DNA from: an uncultured bacterium
GTDB taxonomy: Bacteria; Planctomycetota; UBA1135; UBA2386
NCBI GenBank assembly: GCA_938003515.1
Contig: CALKYL010000274.1
Span: 1 to 9,026, forward strand
DNA length: 9,026 nt
Direction: 5' to 3'
The notes below the pieces were generated by a model that saw only the letters and a program-made list of their open reading frames with translations, made no database searches and had not been told where the DNA came from. Shown here one piece after another: positions 7,025 through 9,026 of this stretch (position 1 is the stretch's first letter; each line of letters opens with the position of its first letter). The position numbers and the translations under genes were made by a program.

Positions 7025-7258
7025 ATGCCGATGCAGCCCCGAGAGATCGAAGCCCTGATCCGCGCGAGGTTCCCCCACGCAGAGATCGCGGTCGAGGGCG
7101 AAGACGGCATCCACATGGCGGCGACGGTCGTCGACGAGAGCTTCCGCGGCATGACCCGGGTGCAGCAGCAGCGCGCCGTCTACGCGGCCCTCAAGGGCAA
7201 GCTCGACGGTCCCGACGGCGAGCTGCACGCGCTCGCCCTGACCACCCGCTCGCCCTGA
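7025..7258 (+). CDS. ibaG: BolA family protein, IbaG type
   Basis: A 77-residue BolA/IbaG homologue. Family members bind CGFS glutaredoxins through a shared [2Fe-2S] cluster and take part in Fe-S cluster or iron handling. Visible features are the N-terminal helix REIEALIRARFP (residues 6-17), the loop GEDGIH (25-30) in the place of GDGSHF of E. coli IbaG, the core VVDESFRGMTRVQQQRAVYAAL (35-56), and the C-terminal LHALALTT with conserved H68. It stands upstream of a Grx4-type gene, a known functional and genomic partnership. The ATG at 7025 is the first of two nearby starts (MPM); a promoter-like element lies about 23-51 bases upstream. The last eight codons lie in or next to a 17-bp tandem repeat, and the stop codon sits in the second copy, so the C-terminus may have been altered recently. 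The assignment to IbaG rather than another BolA subgroup is less certain than the family. Confidence 0.88.
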   Translation: MPMQPREIEALIRARFPHAEIAVEGEDGIHMAATVVDESFRGMTRVQQQRAVYAALKGKLDGPDGELHALALTTRSP

Positions 7259-7290
7259 CCACCCGCTCGCCCCGACCACCCGCTCGCCCC
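7240..7290 (+). repeat. 17-bp tandem repeat, three copies plus partial
   Basis: Three head-to-tail copies of GACCACCCGCTCGCCCY occupy 7240-7256, 7257-7273 and 7274-7290. The first copy ends in T and the other two in C; otherwise they are identical. A partial copy (CGCTCGCCCT) precedes at 7230-7239. The array starts inside the ibaG-like gene and extends into the gap before the glutaredoxin gene. There are no spacers, so it is not a CRISPR array. Confidence 0.95.
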
Positions 7291-7397
7291 GACCCGGCGG
7301 GCGGCCCCGATCACGCGGACGCGCGACACGGCGCGCCCGCTTCCGAGACCCGATTTCACGACGAACCGACGAGAGCGTCGGCTGACCAGCAGGACCT

Positions 7398-7404
7398 GAG
7401 GAGA
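7398..7404 (+). promoter_or_regulatory. Ribosome binding site for grxD
   Basis: GAGGAGA precedes the ATG at 7417. It is the most purine-rich stretch in the neighbourhood. The spacing, about 12 bases from the end of the motif, is longer than ideal but workable. It fixes the start that gives a normal Grx4 N-terminus. Confidence 0.6.
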
Positions 7405-7416
7405 AACAGAGCGGCG

Positions 7417-7779
7417 ATGAGCGACATTCGGACCCGGATCCAGGAGACCGTCGAGAAGAACGACGTCGTGCTCTACATGAAGGGCACCAAGGCGATGCCG
7501 CAGTGCGGCTTCTCCAATCGCGTGGCGAGCATCCTCGGCGCGATGGGCGTGGCGTTCGCCGACGTCGACGTGCTGGCCGACCCGGCCATCCGTCAGGGCA
7601 TCAAGGACTACTCCGACTGGCCCACCATCCCGCAGCTCTACGTCAAGGGCGAGTTCGTCGGCGGCTGCGACATCGTCACCGAGATGACCCTGTCCGGTGA
7701 GCTGGACCAGCTCTTCGACAAGCACGGCATCACCTACGACAAGGCCGCCGCCGAACGCATCCGCCAGGCCAACGGCTGA
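7417..7779 (+). CDS. grxD: Monothiol glutaredoxin, Grx4/CGFS type
   Basis: A 120-residue single-domain CGFS glutaredoxin. These proteins hold a glutathione-ligated [2Fe-2S] cluster as homodimers or as heterodimers with BolA proteins, and act in Fe-S cluster transfer and iron sensing rather than in general thiol reduction. The cytosolic product shows MKGT with K22, the active site CGFS at 30-33, the cis-proline and glutathione-binding stretch WPTIPQLYVKGEFVGGCDI (68-86), and a C-terminal helix. The length and order match E. coli GrxD. The start is supported by the GAGGAGA site upstream. It follows the ibaG-like gene by 158 bp on the same strand; the gap holds the tandem repeat, so cotranscription is likely but not shown. 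The family call is very secure. Confidence 0.97.
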   Translation: MSDIRTRIQETVEKNDVVLYMKGTKAMPQCGFSNRVASILGAMGVAFADVDVLADPAIRQGIKDYSDWPTIPQLYVKGEFVGGCDIVTEMTLSGELDQLFDKHGITYDKAAAERIRQANG

Positions 7780-7783
7780 TCGC

Positions 7784-7809
7784 ACGCCGGCGGGTCCGTC
7801 CGGGCGTTT
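7784..7809 (+). terminator. Candidate terminator after grxD
   Basis: Four bases after the grxD stop, ACGCC (7784-7788) can pair with GGCGT (7803-7807), and two further G-C pairs form across a one-base bulge. TTT (7807-7809) follows or overlaps the end of the stem. The short U run and the interrupted stem make this only a moderate candidate. Confidence 0.35.
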
Positions 7810-7890
7810 CGCGAGACCACGTCCGACGCCCGCTCGCCCCGGCCGCCGGGGACGTCCTCCGCCGGCAGCGGCGGCTACCTCGAGGCCACC

Positions 7891-7909
7891 GGCGCGCGGC
7901 GAGCGCGCC
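7891..7909. repeat. Perfect 7-bp inverted repeat
   Basis: GGCGCGC (7891-7897) and GCGCGCC (7903-7909) form a perfect 7-bp G/C stem around a 5-base loop (GGCGA). A smaller 6-bp stem with a GCAG loop lies at 7859-7874. Either could be part of the 3' end of the grxD transcript, but chance is plausible at this base composition. Confidence 0.5.
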
Positions 7910-8099
7910 CGCCGAGCTACGTCCCGATCTTGCGCAGCGCGTCCGCTGTCCGGGCCGCCAGGTGCGAATCCGGACAGGCGGCTCCCTCAACTCGGGCTGC
8001 GCAGCCGTCGCCAGCCGACCGAGGATGCCGAGTGTCGTGACCGTCTCCGGGATCGTCGCGGCCTCGCGCGGCGCGGCGGCGCGTCCGACCGCTGCCCCT

Positions 8100-8135
8100 C
8101 GCGCCCGGGCGGGCCCCCAGGGCCCGCCGGGCGCG
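8100..8135. repeat. Long G/C hairpin (16 bp with one bulge)
   Basis: The segment folds back on itself. Nine pairs (8108-8116 with 8120-8128) surround a CCA loop; then, after an unpaired G at 8107, seven more pairs follow (8100-8106 with 8129-8135). No T tract lies on either side, so it is not a standard intrinsic terminator. It is the strongest structure in the non-coding part of the window. Confidence 0.85.
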
Positions 8136-8141
8136 CGGCGA

Positions 8142-8170
8142 CGGACCGCCGACCGATACGAAGCGGTCCG
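8142..8170. promoter_or_regulatory. 8-bp dyad, possible operator before the transporter
   Basis: CGGACCGC (8142-8149) and GCGGTCCG (8163-8170) are perfect inverted copies with 13 bases between them, a centre-to-centre distance of 21 bp or two helical turns. The dyad lies immediately upstream of the promoter-like motif at 8195-8202. It could be a binding site for a dimeric regulator or a second hairpin; no regulator gene is adjacent. Confidence 0.4.
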
Positions 8171-8194
8171 GGTCGCGGCTTCCGCGTGGGGGCG

Positions 8195-8202
8195 CTAGGT
8201 TG
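8195..8202 (+). promoter_or_regulatory. Candidate extended -10 for the transporter gene
   Basis: CTAGGTTG is identical to the octamer before the ibaG-like gene. The TAGGTT part would serve as a -10 element and leave a leader of about 58 bases before the ATG at 8266. No clear -35 hexamer is seen at 16-18 bp, where the sequence is TCGCGG or similar. Confidence 0.38.
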
Positions 8203-8256
8203 GCCGATCCGCCCGACGCCGCCCCGAGCGCGCGCTCCGGGCGCGAGCAACCCAGG

Positions 8257-8265
8257 CCCCCCCCC
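8257..8265 (+). repeat. Run of nine C before the transporter start
   Basis: Nine consecutive C bases end directly at the ATG at 8266, in the place where a Shine-Dalgarno sequence would normally be. The tract could vary in length by slippage or be a sequencing artefact. Being upstream of the start codon it would not shift the reading frame. Confidence 0.85.
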
Positions 8266-9026
8266 ATGAGCGCGAACGAGCCACGCATCGACGACGGCAT
8301 GACCTTCACCGGCCGCTTCGCCGGCGGCCTCCTCGGGGACCTGCGGCGACGTCTGCCGTGGTATGCGGACGACTTCAAGCAGGGCCTGTCCGGCAAGGTG
8401 CTCGCGACGGTGCTGTTCCTGTTCTTCGCGTGCCTCGCCAACGCCATCGCGTTCGGCGGCCTGACCGGTGTCGTGACCGACGGGCAGATCGGCACGGTCG
8501 AGATGATCGTCGCGACCGCGGCCGGCGGCGTGCTGTTCGCGCTGTTCGGCGGCCAGCCGCTGACGATCCTCGGCGGCACGGGACCCGTCGTCGTGTTCAC
8601 GGGGCTGCTCTACACGGCGTGCCGGCAGCTCGAGCTGGACTTCCTGGGAACGTACGCGTGGGTCGGGCTGTGGTCCGGTGCGCTGCTGATGTTGCTCTCG
8701 GTCACCGACGCGAGCGCGCTGATGCGCTGGTTCACGCGCTTCACCGACGAGGTGTTCGCGGTGCTGATCGCGGTGATCTTCATCGTCGAGGCGATCGGCT
8801 CGCTCGCCGCGCCGTTCGACGACGGCGCGCCGGGCGCGCCGGGCCTGCTCGCGCTGCTGCTGGGTCTCGGCACGTTCACACTCGCGATGCGGCTCAAGAA
8901 CTTCGCCAAGACGCGCTACCTGTGGCGCGGCCTGCGCACGCTGATCGCGGACTTCGGCCCGGCGCTCGCGATCGCGCTGACGACCGGCGCGGCGCTGCTG
9001 CTCGGCGCCATCGACCTGCCGGCGCC
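8266..9026 (+). CDS. SLC4/band 3-type bicarbonate transporter, 3'-truncated by window edge
   Basis: The open frame runs to the window end (253 residues visible) and belongs to the HCO3- transporter family, inner-membrane carriers for bicarbonate, often with Na+ or in exchange for chloride. The similarity to eukaryotic SLC4 membrane domains is strong and collinear: GGLLGDLRRRLPWYADDF (20-37), FLFFACLANAIAFGGLTG (51-68), the signature GGQPLTILGGTGPVVVF (95-111), WVGLWSG (132-138), TDASALMRWFTRFTDEVFAVLIAVIFIVEAI (147-177). About seven hydrophobic segments fall near 45-65, 82-102, 104-118, 128-146, 161-181, 193-210 and 228-248. The large cytoplasmic N-terminal domain of animal SLC4 proteins is absent, as is usual in bacterial members. 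The ATG at 8266 lacks a clear Shine-Dalgarno and follows nine C; an in-frame ATG at 8299 is an alternative. The remaining C-terminal half lies beyond the window. Confidence 0.93.
   Translation, partial: MSANEPRIDDGMTFTGRFAGGLLGDLRRRLPWYADDFKQGLSGKVLATVLFLFFACLANAIAFGGLTGVVTDGQIGTVEMIVATAAGGVLFALFGGQPLTILGGTGPVVVFTGLLYTACRQLELDFLGTYAWVGLWSGALLMLLSVTDASALMRWFTRFTDEVFAVLIAVIFIVEAIGSLAAPFDDGAPGAPGLLALLLGLGTFTLAMRLKNFAKTRYLWRGLRTLIADFGPALAIALTTGAALLLGAIDLPA

Larger units (their letters stand above)
7780..8265. other. 486-bp intergenic region with several inverted repeats
   Basis: I see no convincing gene here. Open frames exist on both strands but are Arg/Pro/Ala-rich and lack a ribosome site or any recognisable family; the longest minus-strand frame is antisense to the transporter gene. 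The region holds a possible grxD terminator, short hairpins at 7859-7874 and 7891-7909, a long hairpin at 8100-8135, a dyad at 8142-8170, a promoter-like octamer at 8195-8202, and a run of nine C just before the next start codon. No tRNA-like cloverleaf was found by eye. Confidence 0.7.

Noticed and set aside
7240..7290. Possible CRISPR array
   Set aside because: The units are contiguous 17-bp copies with no spacers and no nearby cas genes.
7917..8600. Minus-strand frame crossing the intergenic gap and the transporter start
   Set aside because: Most of it is antisense to the well-supported transporter gene and the remainder shows no recognisable family or ribosome site.
1551..8975. Four copies of the palindrome GCGATCGC (1551, 3061, 5923, 8968)
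   Set aside because: Three of the four encode Ala-Ile-Ala in preferred codons, so codon bias explains them better than a cyanobacterial HIP1-like element.

Overview
The window is about 70% G+C and looks like the end of an assembled environmental contig. Bases 1-56 are not genomic: they match the Illumina TruSeq index (P7-side) adapter, so the biological sequence starts at about base 57, inside a gene. The two secreted proteins in the middle resemble extracellular proteins of Planctomycetota: a signal peptide, a beta-rich repeat body, and a C-terminal module ending in runs such as GCSLLVTPDVL and TNALTLTVG. I infer a high-G+C planctomycete or a close relative. That assignment rests on remembered family resemblance and is only moderately certain.

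Layout. (1) 57-1538, plus strand: the 3' part of glutathione synthetase (gshB) runs into glyoxalase II (gloB) through an ATGA overlap. (2) 1548-2716, minus strand: a bolA-family gene runs into a pirin-family cupin gene through a TGATG overlap. This pair converges on gloB with only 9 bp between the stop codons. (3) 2935-6876, plus strand: two secreted proteins, a beta-helix-like protein and an 829-residue protein built of about 14 propeller-type repeats. Both end in a C-terminal module of similar layout. (4) 7025-7779, plus strand: a second BolA-family gene (IbaG type) and a CGFS monothiol glutaredoxin (Grx4 type), separated by a 17-bp tandem repeat that begins inside the bolA 3' end. (5) 7780-8265: a 486-bp gap with no convincing gene but strong inverted repeats and a promoter-like motif. 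(6) 8266 to the window end: the N-terminal part of an SLC4/band 3-type bicarbonate transporter, cut by the window edge.

How the genes fit together. Glutathione is the common thread of the intracellular genes. GshB makes it, GloB regenerates it from S-lactoylglutathione, and Grx4-type proteins use it to hold a [2Fe-2S] cluster, commonly with BolA partners. Two BolA paralogues sit about 4.3 kb apart, one beside a pirin and one beside its expected Grx4 partner. The secreted proteins and the transporter have no evident link to this theme. I see no phage, transposon, CRISPR or RNA gene. No wholly new system is evident. The best leads are the shared C-terminal module, the 14-repeat secreted protein, the repeat that reshapes the ibaG stop, and the structured region before the transporter.
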